Shown here piece by piece: positions 15,094 through 24,396 of a stretch of DNA of 64,000 bases. The notes beneath the pieces are model-generated. The model saw only the letters and a list, made by a program, of their open reading frames with translations. It made no database searches and was not told where the DNA came from. Source of the DNA: Desulfurococcaceae archaeon AG1. Its GTDB lineage: Archaea; Thermoproteota; Thermoprotei_A; Sulfolobales; AG1. The stretch spans positions 25,533-89,532 of the forward strand of contig BEWT01000011.1 of the NCBI GenBank assembly GCA_003116855.1, read 5' to 3'. Position 1 is the stretch's first letter; each line of letters opens with the position of its first letter. A program made the position numbers and the translations under genes.

Positions 15094-15659
15094 GGAGCAG
15101 GGGGATGGTTATAGCGATCAGCGGCCCCCCAGGATCTGGGAAGTCAACATTAGCATCTATGGTTGCTAGGGAGCTTGGGCTGAGGTACCATTCCACAGGC
15201 TCTATATTTAGGAGTATCGCTGCTCAGCGGGGTCTCTCGGTGGAGGAGCTGGATTTGGTTGCTGAGCAAGATCCCTCAATAGATCTTGAGATAGATAATA
15301 AGGCTAAGGAGGAGGCTATGAGAGGAGATATAGTTATTGAGGGGCATATAGCGACATGGATGGTTAGGGAGTATGCTGATCTTCTAGTCTATGTCACAGC
15401 ACCTTTCGAGACAAGGGCTAGGAGGGTTTCTGAGAGGGATGGGATAGATCTTGGGGAGGCTATGAGGAGGATAAGGGTTAGGGAGGAGGCTATGAGGAGA
15501 AGGTTTAAGAAGCTATATGGAATAAACATAGATGATCTGAGCATCCACGATATAGTGATCAACACCGAGAGGATTGATCAGGAGACCATGGTGAGGATCA
15601 TAGTAACAGCTGCACAAGAGATAATGTACAAGAGATCTCAGCACCATGGAGGTCTATAG
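15090..15659 (+). CDS. cmk: (d)CMP kinase, archaeal type
   Basis: 189 residues. P-loop GPPGSGKST near residues 12-20, nucleotide lid YHSTGSIFRSIAAQRG, and EGHIATWMV, LLVYVTAP, ERDGIDLGEAMRRI as in archaeal cytidylate kinases. It phosphorylates CMP/dCMP with ATP. The start ATG 15090 overlaps the eL34 stop; an internal ATG five codons in is also possible. Conserved synteny with eL34 supports the call. Confidence 0.93.
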   Translation: MRSRGMVIAISGPPGSGKSTLASMVARELGLRYHSTGSIFRSIAAQRGLSVEELDLVAEQDPSIDLEIDNKAKEEAMRGDIVIEGHIATWMVREYADLLVYVTAPFETRARRVSERDGIDLGEAMRRIRVREEAMRRRFKKLYGINIDDLSIHDIVINTERIDQETMVRIIVTAAQEIMYKRSQHHGGL

Positions 15660-16269
15660 ATGCCCAAACCCCGAGGAGCAGATCTATAGGCCGTCTGACG
15701 ACACCTACCTGCTTGCAGAAACCCTCCTAGGATCTCAAGAAGACCTTCATAGATCAAGGATCATACTAGATCTGGGAGCCGGAAGCGGCTACATAGCCCA
15801 GCAGATATGCCTAGAACTCATAAAGAAAGACATTTTTCACGAAATAGTTGCAATCGATATAAGTCCATGCTCTATCGAGTATATGAGGAAACATCTATCT
15901 AGAGAATGTGCGGATTACATCTTTCTCATGCAGTGCGACGGCGCCTCATGCCTCAGAGAAGAGAGCATAGATCTCGTGGCAATAAACCCCCCATACCTCC
16001 CAGTGAATGAGAGAAGCACGTGGTTCGAGATCTCGTGGAGCGGTGGAGAGCGGGGCGTTGATAGAGCCATAGAGATGGTTAAGAGCGTTCTTAAACCGCT
16101 CTCAAGACAAGGATTTATATATATAGTGTTATCCTCACTAGGAGATCTAGGCCTCTTTGAAGATAGTATGAGAGCAGAAGGTCTCACCTATAGGATCATA
16201 GCTAGGAAGAAGCTCTTCTTCGAAGAGTTGGTGGTCTATAAACTTAAACGTAATTCGGAGCTATTCTGA
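15646..16269 (+). CDS. HemK2/Mtq2-like N5-glutamine methyltransferase
   Basis: 207 residues, class I SAM fold: motif I LDLGAGSGYIAQQI near residue 42, and the catalytic NPPYLPV near residue 114, which is specific for methylation of a planar amide or amine nitrogen. The opening EQIYRPSDDTYLLAETL is shared by Mtq2-like enzymes that methylate the GGQ glutamine of archaeal release factor aRF1. It overlaps the end of cmk by 14 bases. Target assignment is by family; a 23S or small-molecule target is not excluded. Confidence 0.82.
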   Translation: MEVYRCPNPEEQIYRPSDDTYLLAETLLGSQEDLHRSRIILDLGAGSGYIAQQICLELIKKDIFHEIVAIDISPCSIEYMRKHLSRECADYIFLMQCDGASCLREESIDLVAINPPYLPVNERSTWFEISWSGGERGVDRAIEMVKSVLKPLSRQGFIYIVLSSLGDLGLFEDSMRAEGLTYRIIARKKLFFEELVVYKLKRNSELF

Positions 16270-16386
16270 CCTACTGTTGATCTTCATCATGCTGGGTCTT
16301 CTCACGATCAAAGATAAAGCATGTTTACTAGAAAGAGCGATTGTTAAATACAAAGATTGGTGGTAAAGTGGGTTTAAAAAAGGATC

Positions 16387-17751
16387 TTAGAATATCTTTA
16401 TACCTAGCAGTTGTCCTAGTATGAATACTGATATGAAGAAGAACATGCATATGGCGCTGAAGAGTATTATTGGTGGCCAGTAGTACCACTTCAGCCTTAT
16501 TTCTTTGGGTAGCTTTCTGTTAATGTTCCATAGCAGGAGCCATGCGTAGAAGCCTCCGAAGTTAGCGATATTAGCCGAGATCAGTAGAAGGACTAGCGGG
16601 GGTGCCTGCCATATAGCCCACATGGCAAACGCTGTATATCCGAGGAAGAATGTGTAGTAAACCCTCCTGACATCGCCCTTAGCCCATCTCCTAACACGCT
16701 CGGAGGTGCTCCAGAGTATGTCGGTAACGTTCCTGGTTAGCATATCCATGATCTGTAGCTGGGTTGTCCATAATATCAAGAAGCCTATGAGGGCTATGAA
16801 GTAGAAGCCTATTGGCCCCCATCTGGCGCCGAACTCGTTTGCTACATGGGCGGCAATGCCCCAGGCAGGTAGATCTGTGCCTAGGGGTACTACGCTTCTA
16901 ACCATAATGGATGGTAGAACCATGCCTAGGAAGGCGAAGGTTGCGAATATTAGCCACTGATCGGCCATTATTAATCTCTCCCAGAGCCTCCAGGTTGCTA
17001 GGTTTTCAGGGGTTATTTTGAATATTTTTCCTGTGGCTGATAGCTCTATCTTTTTACCGCCGATCATTGCTGGTATGTAGCCGACTAGATAGCTCATGCC
17101 ATAGCCTTTATCTCTATAGTAGTTGGTTAGTAGGTAGTTGAATGCCGAGGCCCAAGCTATATATGCCCACCAGCCTCCGAGGAGGAAGATATCTACTCCT
17201 TGTGGTATATAGCCTATACTTGTAAAGCCTACTAGCAGCTCGTTCCACACCTCAGGTGTAACAACCATCAGTGCTAAGATAAATACAGATATAGTGATAA
17301 AGATGATAAGGTATCTGAAGATCAGCTCCAGGGTTGCAGCTATTTTACCTCCTATCATTACTATTAGGAGGGCTAGTAGGAATAGAGCCATACCTAGATA
17401 CCTTACAAAGGCTGCCTCCCCAGCCCCTGGTACTCGGCCTAGAATGAATACCCCCAAGCCTGTAGCAGCTGCTAAAGCCCAGCCAGGCCATACGTAGCCA
17501 ATAATTAGTGCAGCTGTTAGGAATGGTATCCAGAAGGCTCTGGGCTTATTCCTGGCCATATAGACTAGTGCTGGCTCGCCTATGGCTGCGGTGACTCTTG
17601 CGAAGGCTATATTATATATTGTCTGTAATACTACGCCGATCCATACTAGCCAGAACAGACCAAGCCCGTATTTAGCTGCCACCGCAGGGCCTAGCAGCCA
17701 TTCCCCGCTACCTATAGCCCCGCCCAGGGCTATGAATGCAGGGCCTAGCAT
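16387..17751 (-). CDS. Nramp-like metal ion transporter, N-terminus out of frame
   Basis: 454 residues from the first ATG with about eleven hydrophobic helices. The first helix GPAFIALGGAIGSGEWLLGP corresponds to Nramp TM1, where the metal-binding DPGN is replaced by GGAIGSGE, as in Nramp-like proteins that are not classical Mn/Fe carriers. Coding continues upstream in the same frame (ETFPLGEGPALEVVEKLPTP, then QEVFNVSKPSCWKIYAA) to about 17884 with no start codon. A second frame from GTG about 17930 (LFVGGNNNDDSKAAVKLEK) joins it if one base at about 17872 is skipped. It is either a recent frameshift or recoding. The substrate is unknown. Confidence 0.7.
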   Translation of the reverse strand: MLGPAFIALGGAIGSGEWLLGPAVAAKYGLGLFWLVWIGVVLQTIYNIAFARVTAAIGEPALVYMARNKPRAFWIPFLTAALIIGYVWPGWALAAATGLGVFILGRVPGAGEAAFVRYLGMALFLLALLIVMIGGKIAATLELIFRYLIIFITISVFILALMVVTPEVWNELLVGFTSIGYIPQGVDIFLLGGWWAYIAWASAFNYLLTNYYRDKGYGMSYLVGYIPAMIGGKKIELSATGKIFKITPENLATWRLWERLIMADQWLIFATFAFLGMVLPSIMVRSVVPLGTDLPAWGIAAHVANEFGARWGPIGFYFIALIGFLILWTTQLQIMDMLTRNVTDILWSTSERVRRWAKGDVRRVYYTFFLGYTAFAMWAIWQAPPLVLLLISANIANFGGFYAWLLLWNINRKLPKEIRLKWYYWPPIILFSAICMFFFISVFILGQLLGIKIF

Positions 17752-18290
17752 TGCTGCATAGATCTTCCAACAAGAAGGCTTGGAGACGTTGAATACTTCC
17801 TGAGGAGTTGGTAGCTTTTCAACAACCTCTAGAGCAGGGCCCTCACCGAGGGGGAATGTCTCCTTATACCTTCTCGAGCTTCACAGCAGCTTTACTATCA
17901 TCGTTGTTGTTGCCGCCCACGAAGAGCACCTCTTCGCACTCTATTATTCAAACTAAGCTTATAAATCTTAATTCAAACTTATAAATCTTAATTCAGAGAT
18001 TAACGATAATATAATTAAGACTAATAGGTACCATAGGTATTATACATTGATATAATGCTTTTTGAAAGTCGAGCCTTATAAATGAGGTATAGTTTGGCTG
18101 GGGATAAAAAAATTTTTCAATATACATATATGAGGTATGTAGAACCTTATCGCAGGATATATAGGATATACGATGAAATATGGGGGCTTGTCTGAATCGA
18201 TAATTTGGCGGACAAACCAGCTCGAAGATTCGAGTTAGGAGAAAAAGAGCCTCGGGGATCTCGAGGAACTTTATCTTCGCGCGCTGCTTT
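17752..18290. other. Spacer with frameshifted leader and promoter
   Basis: The part up to about 17930 holds the out-of-frame N-terminal coding of the transporter. 17958-17997 is a tandem duplicated TATA segment. 18000-18290 is AT-rich with no gene; TATATACATATATG-like runs lie at 18119-18135. Confidence 0.5.
17958..17997 (-). repeat. Tandem 20-bp repeat carrying TATA boxes
   Basis: Two adjacent copies of CTTATAAATCTTAATTCAAA (second copy ends AGA). On the minus strand each contains GATTTATAAG, a good TATA, at the right distance for transcription of the Nramp-like gene from about 17935 or 17955. A duplicated core promoter is the simplest reading. Confidence 0.6.
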
Positions 18291-20315
18291 TCATATTCTA
18301 AATGTTGGTATGAAGACCTGGATTAGCTGTATTATTCCGTATGGTAGGTACACGGCAATACCTATTGTTGCTAGTATTACCACCACTATGTGGGGTCTAT
18401 AGGGCTTTGGTAGGTATCTCATGTTTAGGTAGAGCAGTGCTATGCCCCATAGGGCTAGGGCGAAGAGATGGGTAGCAGCAGTTGCGAAAGCCGCTAGCAT
18501 TGGTAGTGAGAAGCCTGTGATGAATAAGATGCTACCAACTATAACTAGGTAGGGCCATAGATATAGCCTGACCTTGTTGGGGGTGATATCGACAGCCTTT
18601 CTAAACGTGCCCCTCAGCATATCGTAGATCGTCCACATATATACCTCGTGGAGCGAGTAGAAAGTTCCCCAGAGTGCGAAGAATGCACCAAGCCACCATA
18701 TAACCCCTGCCCAGGGTCCCAAGGTCTGGGTGAGCCATGCCACCTGGGCTGCGACTAGTGCAAGGCCTGAGGGCGCGGTGTGCATTGGGCGCAGAACCTC
18801 TATAGTTAGTATTACAGCAGGCATTGTCACGATGAATACCATGAAGAACGATAGCCCGACATCGAATTTAACTGGTAATAGCCAGCCTCTCAACCTCCTT
18901 CGCGTCTCTTCATCCTCGGGTATAGGTAGTTTTGATAACCCAGTAATGTGAACCCTCTTTAACATCTCATCCGAGAATCTCACCAAACCGTTTGTCCCTG
19001 GATATGAAGGAATATCCAGGGACTTCAACCTCGCCCACAGGGATCTCTTTATCCCCATGGGTTCATGGGCTGCCGTCGAGCCAAACGGCATGTGGCTCCC
19101 ATCTAGGTTGAACCCTGGGTGGCTTGGAGCGCTGCTCCCATCACCACCCAGGGCTTTTAACAATAAATTATAGCATGCAACGACATCCCTATGCCATTTC
19201 TCCCTACCTAGCGAGCATATACCTATTCTCGAGCCGTTATATTTTATTTCTGATCTATGTATTGGGCATTGCTTAGATGTATTCCTAGGATTAACATAGA
19301 TTACTGGGACGCTGTGTTCTTTAGCCTTCTCCTCAATGGCTCTCTGGATGCCTTTGAATGCTGCTTGGAAGATCCTGTGTCTTAATTGCTCATCCCTAAT
19401 CCTGGAGATCATGTTCTCAGCAGGCTTATCGCCGAGATCCTCGAGAACAACACCATATCCATGTTTTAATGCCTCTCTAACGATTATGTTCGCTACCTTC
19501 CATCTGGTATTGTCTTTCTTTTCTTCCTCCCTAAGCTTCCTCAAGATCTTCCTCTTAGCACGGCATCTAGCATCGTAGATCTTATCGTATTTCTCCTGAA
19601 CCCTCTTCCTCCTATAATAATAGCCAAGTGTTATTTTCTCAATATTTGTTTCAAATAGATATACCTTTCTGTTTATAAGCACTGCTACATTATTCTCATT
19701 AACATCCACAGCTATATAACCACTAGGCTTATATAACCTAACATCCTTTCTAAAAATGAGATATATGATCAACCTTCTTTCCTTTCTATCAAGCTTTATC
19801 CTTGCCTCAGAAGCTAATCTCCAGCCGGAGTTGATATATTTATAGAATTGCTTGTGAGGAACTAGATCTACCTTGATCAATCCTCTATGCGTCGATATAG
19901 CTATCCTTGTTAAGCCCTCAAGCCTCCATAGGTGGTCGTCTAGCCATATCGAGATCCTCCTCACGCTAGGATATTCCTTATTCGTTGATCCTTCTTTCTT
20001 TAGCTTTAGAAAACTCTTAACCCTTGTGGATGCATCCTGACAAGCCGTGTGAACATAGTGCGATGGTAGGTGGGGATAGAGGTTACGCATCTCTCGGTAT
20101 TTTAGGGCTTTAAGTTTTATGAATGATGTTATCCCCTCTTTAGCAGCACATATTACTAGCTGCTCAACCACATTCCTATACGTATCCTCAAGTTCTATGA
20201 AAATCCTGAACAGTTTCTTAGGTATCCTCTCAGATCTAACAATAACCGTTCTCGTAACAATCGAAGCATCTTCTCCATCGGTAAGCGCTAGGGATGCTTG
20301 TAAGAAGCAGCCCAC
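18291..20315 (-). CDS. TnpB nuclease fused in frame to the C-terminal half of an Nramp-like transporter
   Basis: 674 codons. Residues about 1-442 are an IS200/IS605-type TnpB, an RNA-guided RuvC nuclease. RuvC Asp is in YIAVDVNEN (204), Glu in VVLEDLGDK (292) and Asp in WHRDVVACYN (377). The zinc-ribbon region is TSKQCPIHR ... GICSLG, in which the second Cys is His and the fourth position is Gly. Residues about 443-674 are transmembrane and homologous to the C-terminal half of the neighbouring Nramp-like protein (WLTQTLGPWAGVIWWLGAFF, then YSLHEVYMWTIYDML). The switch is exactly at the element right end near 18988. The missing transporter N-terminal half is not found upstream. Translation of the whole fusion is unlikely to be useful; internal starts could express either part. 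Confidence 0.75.
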   Translation of the reverse strand: MGCFLQASLALTDGEDASIVTRTVIVRSERIPKKLFRIFIELEDTYRNVVEQLVICAAKEGITSFIKLKALKYREMRNLYPHLPSHYVHTACQDASTRVKSFLKLKKEGSTNKEYPSVRRISIWLDDHLWRLEGLTRIAISTHRGLIKVDLVPHKQFYKYINSGWRLASEARIKLDRKERRLIIYLIFRKDVRLYKPSGYIAVDVNENNVAVLINRKVYLFETNIEKITLGYYYRRKRVQEKYDKIYDARCRAKRKILRKLREEEKKDNTRWKVANIIVREALKHGYGVVLEDLGDKPAENMISRIRDEQLRHRIFQAAFKGIQRAIEEKAKEHSVPVIYVNPRNTSKQCPIHRSEIKYNGSRIGICSLGREKWHRDVVACYNLLLKALGGDGSSAPSHPGFNLDGSHMPFGSTAAHEPMGIKRSLWARLKSLDIPSYPGTNGLVRFSDEMLKRVHITGLSKLPIPEDEETRRRLRGWLLPVKFDVGLSFFMVFIVTMPAVILTIEVLRPMHTAPSGLALVAAQVAWLTQTLGPWAGVIWWLGAFFALWGTFYSLHEVYMWTIYDMLRGTFRKAVDITPNKVRLYLWPYLVIVGSILFITGFSLPMLAAFATAATHLFALALWGIALLYLNMRYLPKPYRPHIVVVILATIGIAVYLPYGIIQLIQVFIPTFRI
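18968..19110 (-). ncRNA. TnpB-linked omega RNA (right-end RNA)
   Basis: The 3' end of the TnpB frame and the element end form RNA hairpins. These are the GCCGTTTGGCTCGACGGC region, the CCCATGGGGAT/ATCCCTGTGGG stem, and GTCCCTGGATAT-tccttc-ATATCCAGGGAC immediately before AAACGG. It overlaps the coding sequence, as in other IS200/IS605 TnpB systems. The 20 nt after AAACGG (18987 down to 18968) would be the guide and here are transporter sequence. Confidence 0.6.
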
Positions 20316-20984
20316 CAGAATATGCTTAGTGAGAGCCTTATAAATCTTTCCCTATAGTATTGATTGTGAATAGCTTCTCAACATTATAAGCTTCAATAGT
20401 TAGGGATGCCTCTAAAGCTTACAAACATTTCCTGAGAGCATAAAAAAGAAAACAGCCCTATATAGGGACTTCTGAGGCATAACGTATAGAGATAGGTTGA
20501 ATGGGGATTTGTAAAAACACTTAAGAGGCTAGAAATTAAGAGATCGCTTCTACAAGCAGATAGAAGCGATATATAGAGCACAAGGCAGGTAGCTAGGTCA
20601 CGTCGATAATCTAGAGGTAAGCGATAATGACGCATCTATAGTGGCTGACATTTCGAATACGGAGTTCATAAAAGATCCTTGATAAGTTTGTAGTGATCAC
20701 AAGCTAGATAAAGCCGTATAATAAGCCAGTTCTATTAATAGTAGGTCGCGAGAGGCACGGCTGATCTGCTGAATGTAGTACTAAAGATAACGCTGGGCCT
20801 GACTTTATAGGTAGACTAGGTTTTTGTGAGATCTTTGAGTAGCAAATAGCTTTCTATGTGAGAGCAATGAGCAATACTTCAAGAAGATCTCTGGATTGCT
20901 CTGTATAGTTAAATAGCTATATGGCTATTTGTTTACGTGGTTATTAGTTATTAATACCTTAGGATCTATAGAAACGAAGGCTGG
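20316..20984. other. Intergenic, element left side
   Basis: About 670 bp without a convincing gene. The minus strand near 20340-20350 (TATAAGGCTCTC) could hold a promoter for TnpB, and the left end of the element should lie within about 20320-20450. No transporter N-terminal coding is present here. Confidence 0.4.
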
Positions 20985-23030
20985 TTGAGGTTAAGGGTTG
21001 CTAGATATATTGGGGTTAGCGAGGGGGTTGCTGAGACCGGATATAGGGTTTTCCTAGATCTTCTTGGGCACGTGGTTGCTAGGCTTGGTGGGGATAAGAG
21101 AGATATTGCCGAGATCCTCGGTAGACTTGGAATCGCGATGCCCAAGGATCTTCTTAAAATTATTGCTAGGGATGTTGAGGATAAGATCAGGATCCTGGGT
21201 TCTGATGAGATCATGCGTTACCAGGAGATCGTTGCAGAGATCCTTGCAGAAACGCGTGGCACTAGGCAGCTTGGTTCTTCACTAATATATGCCGCTAGGG
21301 TTGCTTCGATCCTTGCTAGCAGCCTTGTTAGTAGCAGGGATCTAGTGCTCGGCGATCCATTTGTGGGTAGTGGGTTGATTATTAGAAGGATTGTTGATTC
21401 CTTGGGCTCTGGGAGGGTTTCCAGAGTATGGGGGTTGGGGTCTAACCCCTTAGGATCTCTTGCGGCTTACGCCTCGCTTATAGATGTTCTCGATCCTGGC
21501 AGGGTTTCTATCCTTGTACGTGATCCTTTTGACGAGATCTATAGATCCTTCTCCTCTAATGATTGGCAGCAATATAGCTCGGATGTCGTGCTAGTAAACC
21601 CGATCTTCCTCGAGGATGATAGGGTTTTGAGGGAGAGGCTTCCAGAGATCTATAGAACGCTTCTCCTCCTAGGATATGGAGAGTATGTGATTAAGAGGAA
21701 GCTAAGGCTCTCAACAGCATCCATTCTCCTCGCGGATAGTGTTTTGAAACCAGGAGGGGTTCTAATAGCATTCACCCCAGCGTATACCCTCTACAGGATT
21801 TCGAGTGCCGGTGTTAGGATTATTCTGAGGGATAGGTATAGTGTTGCCGCGATCCTTGAGGGACCTGTAACCTCTTTCTCGGGGAAGAGATCTCTGAAGG
21901 AGGTTGTGATCGCTGCCCGTAAAGCCAGGCTACCTGGCTGGGAGACGGTATTGATAAGGATCGATTCTCCAAGCGGTATAGAGGATATCGCGAAAACCCT
22001 TAGAGGGCGGAGTGGCGAGGAGGTTTATGTGAACAGGATAGCCCTGAGATCTCTGTGGGGTTCTGCCCAGAGGAGCTGGATCCATTTCTTCCAGCTAGGC
22101 GGATATGATGAGAGGTTTGCAGAGATCTTCAGGGATCTTATGGATAGCGGTAGGCTTGCAGAGCTTAGGAGTGTTGCGAGAGATATTGTTATAAAGAAGG
22201 GTATTCTTATCAGGGCTCCAAGGTTCTTTATACTCCCCAACAGGTATTGGGGTATAAGGTATAGGGATAGATCCTCTACTGTGATTTTCAATAAAGAGGA
22301 TCTCAGCGAGCTTGAGATAAGCAACGAGAACCTCTTACCCATTATCAGGAGGTCTAAGAAAAAGAGAGGACCTTATGGTCTAAGGCTTGTTGAGTCTCCA
22401 GAGCATTATATCTTATCAATACCTCCAAAGAGTCTCGGGAGAATCGATAGGGATATTGTTAAATATATAGAATGGGGGCTGAGATCCCGTGTTGTCGAGG
22501 GTGTGGTGAGGATCTATGGTGATAAGTGGTATAGCTATGCCTATAAAGAGATCAATACTAGAAGACCCATAGCAGATCTCTTTGTCTCGAGAGCCGTGTG
22601 GAAGAGTACAAAGATGCATGGTGCTAACGCTTTGATGGTTGATAAACCAGCCCTCGCCGGGGATAGCTTCTTCGCCGTAATCGGGGGTGAGAAGGGTTTG
22701 AGATGCTTCCTCACAGTCTGGTTTAACAGCACCTTCTTCCTCTACATGTTCTCGAGGATCGGAAAGATTCTTGATCATAGGTGGGGGATGATCTCAAGCG
22801 ATGATTTCCTCTCACTACCAGCTCCAAGGATTATTGGTAGGGATATCTATAGATATGCTGAGGAGATCATCTCTAAATACGGCTCCCAACAACTCCCCCC
22901 ACTCTCAACCCAGCTGAGTGAGGGTAGCAGGGTTAGGGATGAGATAGACTCGCTAGTATCATGGCTGCTAGGGCTGGGGGATGAGGAGATTAGGGGTATG
23001 AGGAGAGGTCTCCTAGAGATCCTTCCCTAG
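20985..23030 (+). CDS. N6-adenine DNA methylase-like protein with altered catalytic motif
   Basis: 681 residues from TTG 20985. It has a methyltransferase core: motif I LGDPFVGSGLIIRRI near residue 122, then SSDVVLVNPIFLED near 200 where NPPY/NPPF is expected, and ADSVLKPGGVLIAFTPAY near 247. The C-terminal third ends with FNSTFFLYMFSRIGKILDHR, which resembles target-recognition regions of type I and IIG methylases. The catalytic tetrapeptide is NPIF. No nuclease, helicase or specificity subunit lies beside it, so it is not a standard restriction system. It could be an orphan methylase, a catalytically dead DNA-binding derivative, or part of an unknown defence or replication function. Confidence 0.6.
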   Translation: MRLRVARYIGVSEGVAETGYRVFLDLLGHVVARLGGDKRDIAEILGRLGIAMPKDLLKIIARDVEDKIRILGSDEIMRYQEIVAEILAETRGTRQLGSSLIYAARVASILASSLVSSRDLVLGDPFVGSGLIIRRIVDSLGSGRVSRVWGLGSNPLGSLAAYASLIDVLDPGRVSILVRDPFDEIYRSFSSNDWQQYSSDVVLVNPIFLEDDRVLRERLPEIYRTLLLLGYGEYVIKRKLRLSTASILLADSVLKPGGVLIAFTPAYTLYRISSAGVRIILRDRYSVAAILEGPVTSFSGKRSLKEVVIAARKARLPGWETVLIRIDSPSGIEDIAKTLRGRSGEEVYVNRIALRSLWGSAQRSWIHFFQLGGYDERFAEIFRDLMDSGRLAELRSVARDIVIKKGILIRAPRFFILPNRYWGIRYRDRSSTVIFNKEDLSELEISNENLLPIIRRSKKKRGPYGLRLVESPEHYILSIPPKSLGRIDRDIVKYIEWGLRSRVVEGVVRIYGDKWYSYAYKEINTRRPIADLFVSRAVWKSTKMHGANALMVDKPALAGDSFFAVIGGEKGLRCFLTVWFNSTFFLYMFSRIGKILDHRWGMISSDDFLSLPAPRIIGRDIYRYAEEIISKYGSQQLPPLSTQLSEGSRVRDEIDSLVSWLLGLGDEEIRGMRRGLLEILP

Positions 23031-23031
23031 C

Positions 23032-24306
23032 TTAGCACGAGGAGAATCTACATGAATCCTCGTTACCTGTAGCTGGCTTCTTAGCATTCGGAGTTATTCT
23101 TGCTAGGGTTTCTCCAAGCCTCTCTATCTCCTCCTCCAGGTTATATATATGGGGGCTTGCCCTCACACTCTTCTCTATCCCGAGGCTCTTGTGGAGTGGG
23201 TATGCACAGTGATGCCCAGATCTAACGGCTATTCCCTCGAGGTCTAGTTGGAATGCTAGTTGGTGTGGATCTATCCCCTTTATGTTGAAGCTCAGAACGC
23301 CTGTTCCTTTCTCGGGGGGTGGGCTGTAGATCTCGATCCTATCCTCTAGATATTCCCTCAAGATCTTCTCCCCATATGCTTGGAGCCTTCTGAGATAGCT
23401 TAGCACGTTATCCATACCTATCTCTCTGAGGAACCTGGCTGCCTCGCCAAGCCCCACGATCCCCTCTATATTTGGTGTTCCTGGAACGAATCTCCAGGGC
23501 ATGTTTTCGAATACAACTTCAAGGCTCTCGGGATCTATTTTCACTATCATACCACTCCCAGCCTTTCCGGGCTCGAGCCTCTCTCCAAGATCTTTTCTCA
23601 GGTATAGAACCCCGGTTCCTGAGGGGCCGAACATTTTGTGTCCGCTGAATACGCCAGCATCTATCCCTAGTTCTTTTACATCGACCTTCATGTGGGATAC
23701 GCTCTGGGCTAGGTCTCCAATGAATAGGGCTCCTTCTTTTGATGCGATGCCACATATCTCTCTTATGGGGTTTATAACACCGTTCACGTTGCTCACATGG
23801 ACTGCGATAACAGCTTTGATCCTTCCGATCTTCTCGAATTTCTCTTTAAGAGATTCTATGCTTACCTCTCCATATCTATTGACATCGATCCACACGATCC
23901 TGCATCCCCTAAGCCTGCACACATATCTCCAAGGCATTATAGTGCTGTGATGCTCAGCCCTGGTAAGGGCTATATAGTCACCCTCACCAAGGCTTGGGGC
24001 TAGGGTTAAGGCTATCATGTTCATAGCATCAGTAGAATTAAACGTCGGTACAACCTCCTCAGGATCCGAGCCTATGAGCCTCGCTATCGATTCAAGAGAC
24101 TCCTCAACAACCCTTGTAGCCTCGAGGGAGAGGCTATACACACCCCTTCTAACAGTTGCATAGTTCTTCTCATAGAAGTTCTTAACAGCCTCTATAACCG
24201 ATCTAGGCTTAGGCGTTGTAGCATTATTATCTAAATAGATATACCCTTTCTTCTCCAGCTCCAGGATCTCGGGGAACTCCCCCCTGATCCTGCGGGGATC
24301 TAGCAC
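23032..24306 (-). CDS. sufS: Cysteine desulfurase, SufS type
   Basis: 424 residues from GTG 24306. Class V PLP fold: YIYLDNNATTPKPRSVIEAV, VPTFNSTDAMNMIA, AEHHSTIMPW, PLP Lys in GVFSGHKMFGPSGTGV, and the nucleophile Cys in RSGHHCAYPLHKSLGI, the SufS arrangement. It mobilises sulfur from cysteine for Fe-S and other cofactors, relevant to the many Fe-S enzymes in this window. No SufBCD genes are adjacent. The tail (KKPATGNEDSCRFSSC) is Cys-rich and unusual. It converges with the methylase-like gene with only one base between the stops. Confidence 0.9.
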   Translation of the reverse strand: MLDPRRIRGEFPEILELEKKGYIYLDNNATTPKPRSVIEAVKNFYEKNYATVRRGVYSLSLEATRVVEESLESIARLIGSDPEEVVPTFNSTDAMNMIALTLAPSLGEGDYIALTRAEHHSTIMPWRYVCRLRGCRIVWIDVNRYGEVSIESLKEKFEKIGRIKAVIAVHVSNVNGVINPIREICGIASKEGALFIGDLAQSVSHMKVDVKELGIDAGVFSGHKMFGPSGTGVLYLRKDLGERLEPGKAGSGMIVKIDPESLEVVFENMPWRFVPGTPNIEGIVGLGEAARFLREIGMDNVLSYLRRLQAYGEKILREYLEDRIEIYSPPPEKGTGVLSFNIKGIDPHQLAFQLDLEGIAVRSGHHCAYPLHKSLGIEKSVRASPHIYNLEEEIERLGETLARITPNAKKPATGNEDSCRFSSC

Positions 24307-24396
24307 AAATAGGGACCACCGAGAATAATTCTCCCGAGTGCTTATAAATAGATAGCGTCAAACGCGTAGCTGCTTCTAATATTACCTTTTATTTCT

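Noticed and set aside
20393..20635. 80-codon minus-strand frame as the missing transporter N-terminal half
   Set aside because: No hydrophobic helices like those of the paralogue; no similarity.
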